DNA of 64,000 bases from Morchella semilibera (lineage: Eukaryota > Ascomycota > Pezizomycetes > Pezizales > Morchellaceae), in contig WBVU01000004.1 of the NCBI GenBank assembly GCA_009192285.1, positions 4,300,001-4,364,000 on the forward strand, given 5' to 3'. Position 1 is the stretch's first letter. Each line of letters opens with the position of its first letter. The position numbers and the translations under genes are program-made. This document shows, piece after piece, positions 23,962-36,120 of the stretch. The notes under the pieces are model-generated. The model was not told the DNA's origin, did not search any database, and saw nothing but the letters and a program-made list of their open reading frames with translations.

Positions 23962-26456
23962 TGGTTCTGATCTTTCTGCGTAGTTAGCTGGTGTCTAATG
24001 GAGTTGGATCATGGGGTGTCACTCGATGAGTTTTGTGCTCGCATGTTGTTAATTGCTACGTTCCCTGCCGTGTAGTCCGTCTTACTTCTTTATGCCTCCG
24101 AAATGGAGATGGCAGAGTATCCACAGCTAGTGTTTCCCCATATGAAAAGCCACATCCATCCAAGAAGCAGCCCAAGCCACCGCGAGAGTATAATGCTCGA
24201 TGGTATATCTCGATGCAGTATCTCACATGTACCTACACCGTTCATTTTATTAGTGTTGAAGGCATATATCTGTGCATCTGGCCCGATCCACAAACCCCGC
24301 TCACCATCCGATCTGCTCAACTCAACCGTCCCGTCCCAAACTTCTGCGTTTGAAGCACTCCCCGGGTACCCCCCCCAGGAAGCTACGAGCCTGGGGGTCT
24401 TACAGCTAGGAGCAGGCGGCAGACACATGGTTGGGCACCTACAGCCACATAATTAGCTCGCGCCGGGCCACCAGCACCTGGCTTTTGCCGCGGGAGCTAC
24501 AATAGTTACCTCCACGAGCGGGCGCGGCAAAGATCGAGATCGGGTTAAAATCGGGCAGGCTGTAGTACTGTAGTGGTAGCTGTTTGTAAGCTTGGCAATA
24601 TCGTATGTACGAGAAGAGGTATATACCCTCACATTGGAGGACCACCAAGATCGAATCCGGGGGGGGGGGGTATAATTTATATCTCTATTTCCTAGGCTGG
24701 CCGTCGGAGATACAATGCAGCCAGCTTGGCACACACGGAAGCGAGTGACAGCTCATGAATCGCAAGTGCAACCGCGATCCCAGTTAGCTATGTAAGCATG
24801 TAAGTACATGTAAGTAGTCACATAAGGCCCACACAGTACAGTACAGTACAAGAACACCCCCCCCCCCCATCATAACTCCTAACGCCTACGCCGGTAGGTC
24901 CCTGAGTACAAGTATAAGTACATATAACCAAGTATCCCCCCCACCCCCCCCCCCCCCGCCGTGTTAATACCCACACCACACCACCACACCACCACGAGCA
25001 GCGCCCTAAGATCGACGTAAGGCCCCCGCATGCGCACCCCGCCCCCGATTACGAGCTACACACATCAGCCTTACGATACACGCACGCCCCGAGCAAGACA
25101 ACACTCACCAACGACAGCATCCACCGGCGTCTTCACAAGCACCCTATCCCTGAACCTCGGAGTCCTTGCCAGTCCCGCCACGAAGCTTCTCTGTCAGCCT
25201 CGCTCACACACACACACACACACGGATCGAGAGAGAGAGACATACAAGCTCCACAGACACAGCCCCGCAACAACCTTGACGCCCGACATTCTGCGATACT
25301 GCCGCACAGAGACGGGACCAAGGCCTGCCTTTATAGAGGTTAGGAGCGGTGTGTCGCTGATGCCTGGATGCCTGAGATCACCAACGGAGTCGTCATCACC
25401 GCTGCTACCTGGGTACATACATTAGGTTCGTTGTTACCAGCTGCCCCTTAATTTACTTCTTTAACGACATTTCTCTGGCGCTTGGGGAGAGGGTGTGGGT
25501 TTAGGCTAAACGTGCATACAAGGTTATCGCCCGTTATATAGGGCTGCTGTATCTACTACTACTACATGTATGTACTATATCAGCATGTCTTATCGTGACC
25601 GTGACATATTTTTCTATGCGTGACTGCAGAGGGAGTTATGTAGGTACTTGTTCCGTAGCTAGCTAGTGCGGTAGCAAGCGTTACTATTTAACGCACAACA
25701 ACCACAACCACAACCACACACCCCCGCCTCCCCCCCACTGCCGCCCCCACCCACGTGGATCTGCGATATCCCGTCGCGGCGGGCCGTTACATCTGAGTCA
25801 GGCGAATCTCGGTCAACTCGATCATTTCCATAACCAGGGTTTGGGACATACATCAGTGCTTTTCCTGTGGAGTTGCTTTTATTTTTTGCGCTCTCTAAAA
25901 GTACAAGGGTAAATGTGCTGTGCTGGGTGCATAAACAAACAAAAAAAAAAAAGGGAAAAAAGGAAAAAACCCCAGTGACGGAAAAGAAAGAAATACGAAA
26001 ATAGACCAAATTCTCTTTTTATTTTCTTGCCCCGGCCCGTGACCGCCTCGAGATGAAAGTGCCCTAGGCAGGTTGTACGATCTAGATTTTTCACTCCAAT
26101 AGGTAAAAAAAAAAAGACAAAGAACTAGATATCGGGAAGGGAGATAAAGAGTGGGGAAAAAAAGGGGAGGGGAACATAGATTCCAACCCAAAATCAAATT
26201 CACAGAAGCTCCATCCAAACAGACCCCATGAAAAAAAAAAATGAAAAAAGATAAAATCCCCTTCGTAACCAGTTTCGTTTCGAATAAAATTACAGAAGGA
26301 AAAATAATAGTATGCGTCAAAAAACCTATCAGTAAAGGGGGAAAAAAAGTCAATCAAGATGAAATAATAGCAACCAAGAAAACCCCAGAATAGAACATAA
26401 TAAATAAAAAAACATCCCTCGCTCATTACTCTCAAAACAAAAATCTAATATCAAAA
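23962..26456. other. Intergenic, no gene seen; several C/G runs
   Basis: Contains the 3' ends of the converging F-box/ankyrin and SNT2 genes. There are homopolymer runs G 24659-24670, C 24857-24868 and C 24944-24956, a (CA)n stretch near 25208, and TACATGTA at 24805 and 25563. 25930-26450 is A-rich on the plus strand and is probably the SNT2 3' UTR. No open frame shows a recognisable domain. Confidence 0.55.
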
Positions 26457-29400
26457 TTAATGTAAGAGATTTGCCAAGGCTGGGCTTCCCGAAGCCCCCG
26501 ACATGACTCTCTGGGGTGGGGGTGGTTGAGGAGGTTCCTGTGGTCTCCCCTGAGATATTACCGCCGGCAATCCTTGCTGTTGATGCTGATGCTGCTGTTG
26601 CTGTTGGTGCGGCGAATGCTGCTGCTGGTGCTGCTGGTGCTGGTGCTGTTGGTGCTGTTGGTGGTGCTGTTGCTGTTGGTGCGGTGAATGCTGCTGCTGC
26701 TGCTGTATCATTGGCACCGGTTGCATGGTGACGGTGACCGCGTTCGTGCGGCCCATGTGAGCTGATACATGTGGTGCATGTGTCACCATGTGTTGAAGTG
26801 GCATCTGTTGAGGCAGAGGACCCCGTGGAGACATCAGGGGGGTTTGATGGTTTGGAACATGAGGAACATGTTGTGGCTGGAGCGGTTGGTGTGCCTGATG
26901 AGGGGCCGCATGAGATTGATGGGGAGTTACATGCTGTTGGTGTGGTGATACATGCTGCGGCTGCCGAGGGGAAACCTGTGGTTGGTGTGGAGACATATGT
27001 TGAATATGCGGGGATACATGGTTGGGAGGCGGAGGCGGAGCAGCATGATGCTGTAGCACAGAGATGTGACTCTGGGCTAAGTGCGGTGATATGTGCGGTG
27101 GTGGCTGAAGTGGTGACATATGGGGGTGGGGATGGGAAGGCTGGTGGGGCATCGGATGGTGTGGCAAGGGATGGGATTGAGGGCCCGGGTGAGGAATCTG
27201 CTGCGGGATCGGCGGCATTTGAGCCATTTGTGGCTGTCCAATCTGAGAAGGAATCCCTGATTGCATATGGACAGGATGTATCGGGCTTGGTATAGCACTG
27301 ACAGGCGGAATGGGCTGCGGGGGGGCGGTGGGGGTTGTACTGGTTGTTGCGCGGCCAAAAATACATGTAATGGAGGTAAAGGCGTGTACTTGCTTGGTTC
27401 CGGTTGGCCATTCACCCCTACAAACGGAGATTGGCGTTCCGATTCGGGTCTTGAAAACTCCTTGCAATGGCATCGGTTGCACAATAGCCCCACAGCGTCA
27501 GAACGAGAGTGGCAGACCGGGTGTGTATTGTCGTGTGTACTAGGGTCTCCATTAACCAGAACTCCGTTTGTTGCCGGCGAAACACTTCCATTCGTCAAGT
27601 GCACATTTCCATTCTCTTTTGGACGTGGGACTGGCATTTTCCACCATAAAGGACTGATATCGGTGTGGCAGTTGAAGCATCTCTTGGGCCCATCCCCTCC
27701 CACATGATCGTTGAGAAGGCCCTCTATTCCACCAACTTTATCTTCCAGACCCTCCGTTTTAATATAAACAGTGGTGGGCGAACAAGTAATCTCTTTACCA
27801 CTAGCACCCATAGCGGAGGAACCCCCTGCGCTGTTTCTTCGGTGGGATTGAGACGCCTTGGTCGAGATCGTCATGAGATTAGCCTTCCTCACGGTTCCAG
27901 TGAGTCCCAAGTCAGCCTGTTTATAAGTGGCGACATAGAGTTGGAGAGCATTCTATAGGGACTGTTAGCCTTATTAACTTACTGGTTTTCTTGTGGTTCA
28001 CCATACCTGCCCGGTCTCCTCTACGGATTCACCAATTGGATGGATAGTGGACTTGACATCATGCTCTGGGCACCAAACTGCAGCAGTCATGGCACCTGTT
28101 TCTGTCCCCAACTTGACAATTTCTTTCATATCCCTTCTTGACTTGACTGGTTGAATGTCAAATCCCATGGGCCATCCAGCTTTATGTGCACACCCAACAT
28201 GTACTATATCTATTGTCAGTCATAACATCTCACCCGTGAAAGGGAAAGGACCTACCACTAGCGTGGCAGACTTGGCATCCAACACAAGCTCCATTGTCTT
28301 TGCCCTTGCAAACCCTGCATGTTTGTGTCCATTTCGCTGCTGGAATCGTACCGACCCCTTCTACTATCTTCATTGATTTTGCATCCGAAAATTTGACTTC
28401 TGGTGTCCAAACCGCACAAACGACATGCGCCCAATTGTTTCCGGAAGTCTTTTTCAGTGGTTCTCTGGGGTGTTGGGGACGACGTTTATCGGCCTCCTTA
28501 GTCTTTCGACCATCTTCATGATGGTTGCTAGCAATAACAACCTGTTTTTCCCTTTCCCTTTCCTTTTCCTTTTCATTCCCAGTTTTCCCTTTCTTCTTAT
28601 CAGAAGTTTTAGGCTGCGAATCGTCCTTTTTCAGATCAATCACCTCTTCCGGTTCTGGGATACCATGACAAGGACATAAAACGCATTCGTAGTTCTAAGG
28701 CATCATTAGTAATTATGCAACAAACACCGGGATCCAAGAAGGTAATATACCGTAGAGACCGTGGGGTTTTTATCGTTGGCACACATCTCACAAACCCATT
28801 TATTGGCACTTCTGACTTCTCCAACCCCATAGCACCCCCTATGAACAGTCATCCTACAATCTCTACATACTAGATGTGCATTTTCAAGTGGTTCGAGTTC
28901 TCCACATACTGCACATGGCAAAAGCTTCGGTTTGGGGGGTTCCGGCGGTGGTGGGGGTGGCTCCTTCGGCTTTTCAACCTTCTCCTTTTCTTTACCCTTC
29001 TTGTTGGTCCCATTTGTCTCAACTTTTAGCTTCTTACGCGGGGGCTCTTTCTTCTCTTCCGGTGTTTCCGGGATCGATGCAATCCCGAAGGAAACGGGTT
29101 GCGGGCTGGCCGTCCTCGCTGCAATTGCCGCGGCCTCAGCCTTAGCATCCTCTTGTGCCGCATTCAGCTCCTTAAGCAGTTCCTCGTCGATTCTCCGTTT
29201 CCAGGCTCTACCACCTCCGGCGCTGACCTTCTTCTGTATCTCATCAGGATCCTCCCACTGGATACCATAACGCCTCCATAACTCTGCGCAGCGTCGGCAT
29301 AGCGCGCTGATGAGAAATTTTTCCTCCCCTTGCTTCTTTTTACTGCTTCCACCTTTGTCGGCCGGTATTAGTGTCCCTGGTGGCACTCCCGGTGCTCGCC

Positions 29401-31830
29401 TCCATTGCCTACTACTCCTAGTATTGCAAAACTTGCATTCAAAACCACGTTTTTTATCGATGGCTTTATTGCCGTCGAAAGCGGAATCGTCTTCATCATC
29501 TGCCACATCGTCCACAAGTTTTGTTCCAGTATCCTTGTCCTTCATTTTGGCCTCCTTTTTCCCTTTCCTCCCTTCAAAATTTCCCCAGATTTGTTTTCCC
29601 TTTTCGGTCTTTTTCCAAACATAATAGAACCTGACAATTTCTGCTTCTTTTCTTGTTTTCACGTATTTTGCAACACTATGAAGCTCACTTCCATACCTTG
29701 CCACACCTTCCTCAAATCTTTTCAGTTCGTCTGGCTTTAGCTTTGGTTCTCTCAAATCCTTGTTGACATGGACCTTCTTCAAGAGGTCGAGTGATGTGTC
29801 TGTATCAAAATCATTTTCATAGAGCAGTTCAATTGCCTTATCTTGGAAGTTTACCGAGGAACCATCACACCCAGGACCTGCTATTGTCGAGCCCGGGAGA
29901 CTGCGACTGATGTCGCGGGTATGTTTCATGTATTCATCTACAATCTGCAGCTTTTCCTCCTTCGTTTCGTCCTCGGGAATCTTGAATAGTAGAGTTGAAG
30001 TTGTTCCATCATCTTCACCTCTCTTGATATACCCAGGAGGTTCGTCCATAACCCATTTAGGCCGTTTTTCCTTTGCAGCTGCTTCCGCTTCCGCAGCTGC
30101 CGCTGCACTCTTGGCATTCTTACTACCGCCCTTCACGTACTTCTTTTTGATTTCCACGGGTTTCACATATTCAACGGGTCGGCCATGCCATACATTAACG
30201 TTTGCTTGATGCCGAGGACCAATTCGCGAGGCTGCTCTGGGAAAAATACGATCATCCGGGTCGAGTGCGTCCTCGACACGGCAATGCTGGCCAAGGTATC
30301 TCATCGGCCACATCTGCGCCCAATGTGCCTGCTCGGCGGTCGGAATCCTTTCAATATCTGCTGATTCGGAGGCTGTTTCTGTCTCGATTCCACCACTGCT
30401 GCAACCTCCTCCCCCGGGAGACATGTCCTCGTCCTCGTCGTCGAAATTCTCCTCGTCTGCGTCGCCATTGGCGGAATTCGTCAAAGTCGGAGTATTCCGC
30501 TGCTCAAGCTTTCGTTCCTGTGCTCGGTTACAGGGTCCGCACGCCCAAGCAAAGCCCCTGCTAGGTTTCTTTAGCAACGGCGGTCGTACACAATTCATGT
30601 GGTATGTATTTCCACAAACTGCACAATGAACAGAGTCGTTGCTAAAAACCAATAAAATCAGCGTTCCCGTACAGTTAGCGCCCCTAATATAGGATTAGCA
30701 ATTGAAATGTACCTAGCACAAAATCCTGTACATCGCTTGCACTCCTTCATTTGACTACAAAGCTCTTTTGCCCTTTGTGGTTCTACCAGGAGATACTTCC
30801 ACCGGTCGACCAATACTTTCCGTACCTTCTCAGGAACATTGCGGACCTGGTTGGTTGGGATGACGTCGTAGTAACGATGAATATAACGATCAAACATCTT
30901 TTCGAAATAGAAGCTATCCCGGCGCTTACGGAACTCGTCGACATCCTGAACCTCTGATCGGTGAAGGATGTAGCACTTGCCACGAATTGCGGCAAGCGGA
31001 CAGCTATCTGAATGCATTGATGAGAAAAGCACGCGTGTGTCGGTGACTTTCCGTTGAATGTCCTTAGGCCTATAGTACCAGTTGACTCGGATGGAATCAA
31101 TAGGCTGAGAAGGATCGTTGTTTGTGTGAAGAAACTCCATGATTCTTGCGAGATAGTAGGGCTCGCCCGGGGGCTCGCAAACGAGGTAAATGTGATCTGC
31201 AACGCATTGAATGGGTTAACCAAAGAGCTTTATAAAGAAAAAGTCACGGATGCGGCAGAAATCCCGAAACTCTACGGAAAAACAAGCTTTTAGGTTTAAA
31301 GAACTGAGGTTCGAACCATTTACCGATAGTGTTGTACCATCATCTGCAATCAACTGTCCATTTTTCAGGTTTGGGCTCTCAAAACTAAGCATATTTGACA
31401 ACCCCATATCTTTCGGCATTACGGGCGCAATATGCTCTTTCTTCCTCTTCTTATTAGTTGCTGTTGTGGTTGCGACTACCGCGGTGATCTCCTTTGCCCC
31501 TTCCTTATCCTTGCTTGTAGTCCCCCCCACAGCCGATGCCCTCCTGGATGAGGTAGTTGTGGGAACAACAATCTCAGCAACCGCCCCAGCAGGTGATTTA
31601 CTAGAAGACGCAGATGTGGTTGTGTATTCGTAGTCCATATCATTATCTTTATCCTCGGCATAGTTCACGCGTGACCCACGATTCCGAGAACGTGTGCCAT
31701 AGGGAGACGTGGACCGAATATTCGAAGCGCTCGGGGTCTGGGTGACTGAACTTGAACTCAGTGTCTCTGTGGTAGATGCGCCATTGCCAGCGGGAGCGCG
31801 GGAAGCCGTTGATGACTTACGATCGGCCAT
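26457..31830 (-). CDS. SNT2: Snt2-type chromatin reader (BAH, PHD, SANT, GATA-like fingers, extended PHD)
   Basis: Fungal Snt2 reads histone tails and is known in yeast as a partner of Ecm5 and Rpd3 in stress-responsive transcription. Exons: 31830-31317, 31196-30713, 30641-28751, 28694-28256, 28203-28007, 27952-27365 and 27314-26457, giving 1656 aa with consistent phases. Approximate order: disordered N-terminus (1-165); BAH (172-320, SVNDHIYLVCEPPGEPYYLA); PHD1 (HCAVCGNTYHMNCV); SANT (near 640, RFEEGVARYGSELHSVAKYV); a GATA-like finger (CKFCNTRSSRQWRR...CRRCAELWRRYG); PHD2 plus extended PHD (905-1175, with WAHVVCAVWTPEVKF and HVGCAHKAGWPMGFD); the NALQLYVATYKQADLGLTG motif; a second GATA-like finger (CFNCHTDISPLWWK...CNRCHCK); and a His/Gln/Pro-rich tail ending SPALANLLH. 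The first donor (GTTCGA) is atypical but gives the conserved BAH sequence. Confidence 0.95.
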
Positions 31831-32545
31831 CGAGGCTTGAGATTAGAGAACAGCAGTCAAGTAGAAAAGTGGAATGTTTGACTGTTGAGAAGATGGATGT
31901 AGTGAGGGAAGAAGTGAAGGAAGTAAGTGGGTTGGGCCAGGCAGGTGCTGCTGTACCAACCCGGCGGATTTACTTTATTAATGAACGAATATGTAGGGGT
32001 GGGGTTAGATGTATTCCAGGGAGAGATGATGAAATAGTAAGGTAATGGCGTGGAATATAAATAAGAAATCCCACAAGAAGTGCGCAGGAGATGTTAGGTT
32101 ATAGGTCTATGACAAAGGTGTAAAGCAAAGCGTTCTTTAAAGGAAGAGAAGCAATGCGTGTGGTTTATGTAAGAGGAGGGGGGGCTAAAGGGTAGTTATA
32201 GAAACGGTGTTTTTTGCCTAGTCAAATGATGCAAAGCAAAGAAAACGGACTAGATACGTCCGTCCCAGCTATAGGGCTATGGCAGCCCAAGCGAAAGGTG
32301 GGAAGTCCTAGAGACAGATCAAACTAATGTGCCCAGGCCCAATAGTTTGTATCTCTAACAGTTTCAGTATCGCACTTCAAGCATAAAAACTATGGACTAT
32401 TGGTTGTGAAATTGAGGTCGTTTGATGAATGGAAGAAAAAAACAGAGGGGTGAGAAAGGAATGTGAGGGGGAGGGGGGGAGGGGGGGGGGAGAACACGAG
32501 GAAGGAGCGAGATATATGTGGTAGAGAGGGTGTGGGTGGGGAGGC

Positions 32546-32585
<40 letters not shown>

Positions 32586-33605
32586 GGCCCGGCCACACGT
32601 CAGGGAGTCGCGGGAATCGGACAGATGCCCATGCAAGTTAGAAAGATCTTAAGAACAATGTCAGATATTACATATGTATTTACTCAGACGGAGTGGAGTA
32701 TAAAACTGTAGTAATGTCTTCGTTATTGTTAAGATAGGCATGGTGTACTTTACATCCTGAGGTTTTAAGTCGCGTGCAATTGTGTAATGCGACGTTCACT
32801 ACGATCAGTAGAGATGTAATAAGGGAAACTGCTGCGACTCGGTTTACATATATCGACGTGCCACCTTGGACGCGACATAACACTAAATACCAACAGAATT
32901 CAACTACCCAAACATGACATAAGAAATCGAGATATCTAGTCATGAATCAGCGCTGAATCGATGGCAGTCGTAAAATAGTGAGTCCATTCAGTCAGAATTG
33001 GGGGCGTTCTGCGCCCTGGAACACCTGTCGTCCAAGATCGGCGGACGCCCAGAGAAAGCAACCTGAACTCCGATGTTACACGCTAAGGTCCCCGGGAGAG
33101 ACACACACTAACACAACTTCACCTTGCGAAATTCCAAGGACAGCACTACTAAACTCAAGACGAGAGCGTAGACAGCTTCACGCATAATAATACTTTCATG
33201 AATAAGACAATAACGCTTTCCCACGACGCAGATCAAATACATGTACTTTATGATATTACAGGGATAGTGATGTTCTGTCTCCTCTACGGGAGCCTGTCGT
33301 TCTGCAGGCAGCGGCTCTGCCCAGACTGGCCCCGATCGGGTCCCTGTGGCTCTTGGGCGCCGCCATCAATAATGCCAAGGATCCTCGTCACCTGTCAGAT
33401 TACTAAGCCAATTCAGGGTCAGGGTTTATTTCTTAGGGCTTACCCTAAGACTATCCCCCCGGCAGTCCTCAGCAGAACCACACACTACAACTGAGGTAGT
33501 CAAATCGATGTCACGAAATTTCTCCTTTAGAAATTAACACCAAATACATCAAACAAAACCACTATCTTGAACCTTAAATATCCTCTCTTCAGCAAATAAG
33601 AAGAA
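31831..33605. promoter_or_regulatory. Divergent promoter region between SNT2 and RPP0
   Basis: A 1.8-kb head-to-head spacer. It holds a (GA)16 microsatellite at 32549-32580, G-rich sequence 32465-32492, and one TACATGTA (33238). The 80 bases before the RPP0 start are pyrimidine-rich, as usual for ribosomal protein genes. I see no gene inside. Confidence 0.5.
32549..32580. repeat. (GA)16 microsatellite
   Basis: Uninterrupted GA dinucleotides, sixteen units, in the SNT2/RPP0 divergent promoter. Confidence 0.95.
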
Positions 33606-34738
33606 ATGGGGGTCAAGACTAACAAGCAAGAATACTTTGAGAAGTTGAAGGGTCTCCTCGAAAGCTACAAGAGTATTTTCATCGTCACCGTCGACAATGT
33701 GAGCATTTCCTAACCGATCCTAAACAGTTACATGTTATCTGGTCACAGATGGCTGATTCTTTGGTTTTTTCCCAATATAGGTCTCTTCTCAGCAGATGCA
33801 CGAGATCCGCCTTGCCTTGAGAGGCGAGGCTGTTGTCCTTATGGGCAAGAACACTATGGTCCGCCGTGCCCTCCGTATCTTGATGTCTGAACGCCCTGAG
33901 TACGAGCGTCTTCTTCCTCACGTTAAGGGTAAGCTCGAGACCCCGTTAACCTTGGACGTCTCCTAACAGTGGTCATTACAGGCAACATCGGCTTTGTTTT
34001 CACCAACGAAGACCTTAAGGCAATCCGTGAGAAGATCTTCGCCAACAAGGTCGCTGCTCCCGCTCGTGCCGGTGCCGTCGCCCCCGGAGATGTCTATGTC
34101 CCTGCCGGTAACACTGGTATGGAACCCGGAAAGACTTCCTTCTTCCAGGCTCTCGGTATCCCAACCAAGATTGCCCGTGGTACCATTGAAATCACCAACG
34201 ACCTCAAGCTTGTTGAGGCTGGTAACAAGGTCGGAGCTTCCGAGGCTACCTTGTTAAACATGTTGAACATCTCCCCCTTCACCTACGGAATGGGCATTGC
34301 CCAGGTTTACGACCAGGGTCAGGTGTTCCCCTCTTCCGTCTTGGATATTGAAGAGAGCCAGCTCCTCAAGAGTTTCATGTCCGCTGTTAACACCATTGCT
34401 ACCATCTCCTTGGCTGCAAACTTCCCAACTCTCCCGTCAGTTCCTCACTCGCTCATCAACGGCTACAAGAAGTTGATCGCCGTTGCTCTTGGGACCGAGT
34501 ACTCCTGGGAAGCGATTGACGAGCTCAAGGACCGCATTGCCAACCCGGATGCGTACGCTGCTGCCGCCCCGGCTGCTGCCGCCACTACTTCCAGTGAAGC
34601 TCCTGCCGCATCCAAGGCTGAGGAGAAGGCCGAATCGGAGGCTGAGGAGTCTGATGAGGGTAAGACACTCAAAACCCTACCGATGATTTGATCAATAACT
34701 AATGGTTTATAGGTGGTTTCGGTGGTATGTTCGACTAA
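33606..34738 (+). CDS. RPP0: 60S acidic ribosomal protein P0
   Basis: P0 anchors the ribosomal P-stalk, binding 28S rRNA and two P1/P2 dimers and recruiting translational GTPases. Exons: 33606-33698, 33781-33928, 33982-34659 and 34713-34738, giving 314 aa (yeast 312). [20 protein letters not shown] and [12 protein letters not shown] are near-invariant N-terminal signatures. [12 protein letters not shown] and [17 protein letters not shown] mark the body. The Ala-rich hinge ([18 protein letters not shown]) and acidic [14 protein letters not shown] stretch precede the tail. The last exon is only 26 nt and encodes the end, GGFGGMFD. The usual eukaryotic tail is close to SDDDMGFGLFD, so here the final segment departs from the consensus while keeping GF and FD. 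No alternative splice gives the consensus tail. Confidence 0.96.
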
Positions 34739-36007
34739 ACGTTTACAATGTTTTGAAACAATATCAATAGAAACAAAAGAATTTGGTCTTGGGTCCAACA
34801 ATTTCCTCATGTAATTTGTGATTTCACTCATATCCTACAGTACTAAGTTAGCAAAACCGCTTGCCCATATCAACAGGTTAGTCATTTACACTTTTATTTT
34901 CTACTACCCTATCCTTCCATCCGGTACCTGGTTGTGGCGAAGGATTATAATATTTTTAACCCCGAGGGTTTTCGTAAATCTGTTGAAGATAAAAACGCAA
35001 CAACACTCTAATTTTTTCATGACGCCTCTATAAGCTCATTCTATCAGATTTTCAGCAACTATTGTTAGAAAATATGCTAATCGATTAGTAGTGAAATAGA
35101 TCCTCCTAAAGTTCTCTGATCACATCGCACTTGAAAGAGCCTTGCCCTGTGTTAAACTAGTAATGCCAAATACGTGAATTTAAATCAGGCCAGATTCAGA
35201 TTTGATCACTAGGGGTTGTTACTAGTACTACCACGGATCTTAGTTTGTGATTATCCCAATTTCAGGCCCATACCGTCAGGACGGCAAGTGCTAGAATAGA
35301 AATAAATGAGAAAGCAATCATTCAAATTGTATTATTAACCTTATACCGTGTGTCCTAACGAACCCCCAAAACAAAAGGCTTTAAATACCCTCTGCTTTTC
35401 CTGGGCATAGCCAAATATCTCATTATAGTATTGAGGAATCGATGGTCATATGGCTAAATACGTACTGTAGCCTTCACCATTCGTGCTACTACAATCCCAC
35501 TCATAAATAGTATCTCAGACTTACTATTCTTATCCAATTTAGGCAACGATATGCTCATGTGTTGTGGTTAATCATGAGACATCACTCGGCATATACTAAA
35601 CATGTATGTATCATTGAGATTAGATCGTCTGTTCTACACGCCAATTTGGTTGGTTACATCGTGCCTAATATTCCTATATCTAGAAGTAATAACCCCCACG
35701 AAGGTAAATGATCAACACCAGCCATTCCATTCAATTGGCCACCATGACCACCTGTCTCCGCTACCTAAATTCAATAACAATGTGGGGTGGAATATGTATC
35801 AAAAAGTGCATAACTATCAGTATTGGGTACCGAAGTCCCACAACGAATCAAAATTGGGCCGAGTCATATGCTGTGATTCGCACAACCCTACATGGGGGGG
35901 GTCTGTGTCCTACTATTTCACAGCAGCCAATTACTTCTAGGCGCCTAGGCGTTGCCAAGGTACATACATGTAGGGTAGATTTAAAGTCATCATTTGCATG
36001 TGAATTT

Positions 36008-36120
36008 TAGTTGTCCAGTGGATAGAGCGGTCGCCAAGTCGCCCGCTTCAATTAATTATGTTTTGGAATTGAGAGATACTCAAGTGGTAATGATCCGAGA
36101 AACGGGTTCGATATTACGTA
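36008..36120 (+). other. tRNA-like relic (possible SINE head)
   Basis: TTGTCCAGTGGATAGAGCGG resembles a tRNA D-arm with an A-box. About 75 bases downstream, AACGGGTTCGATATT resembles a T-arm with a B-box. I could not fold a convincing acceptor stem, and the T-stem partner is degenerate, so this is not called a functional tRNA. Confidence 0.3.

Noticed and set aside
26350-27411. 353-codon minus-strand frame overlapping the last SNT2 exon
   Set aside because: A +1 reading of the His/Gln repeat tract; the other frame ends with the SPALANLLH motif that I recognise for Snt2 and joins in phase with the upstream exon.
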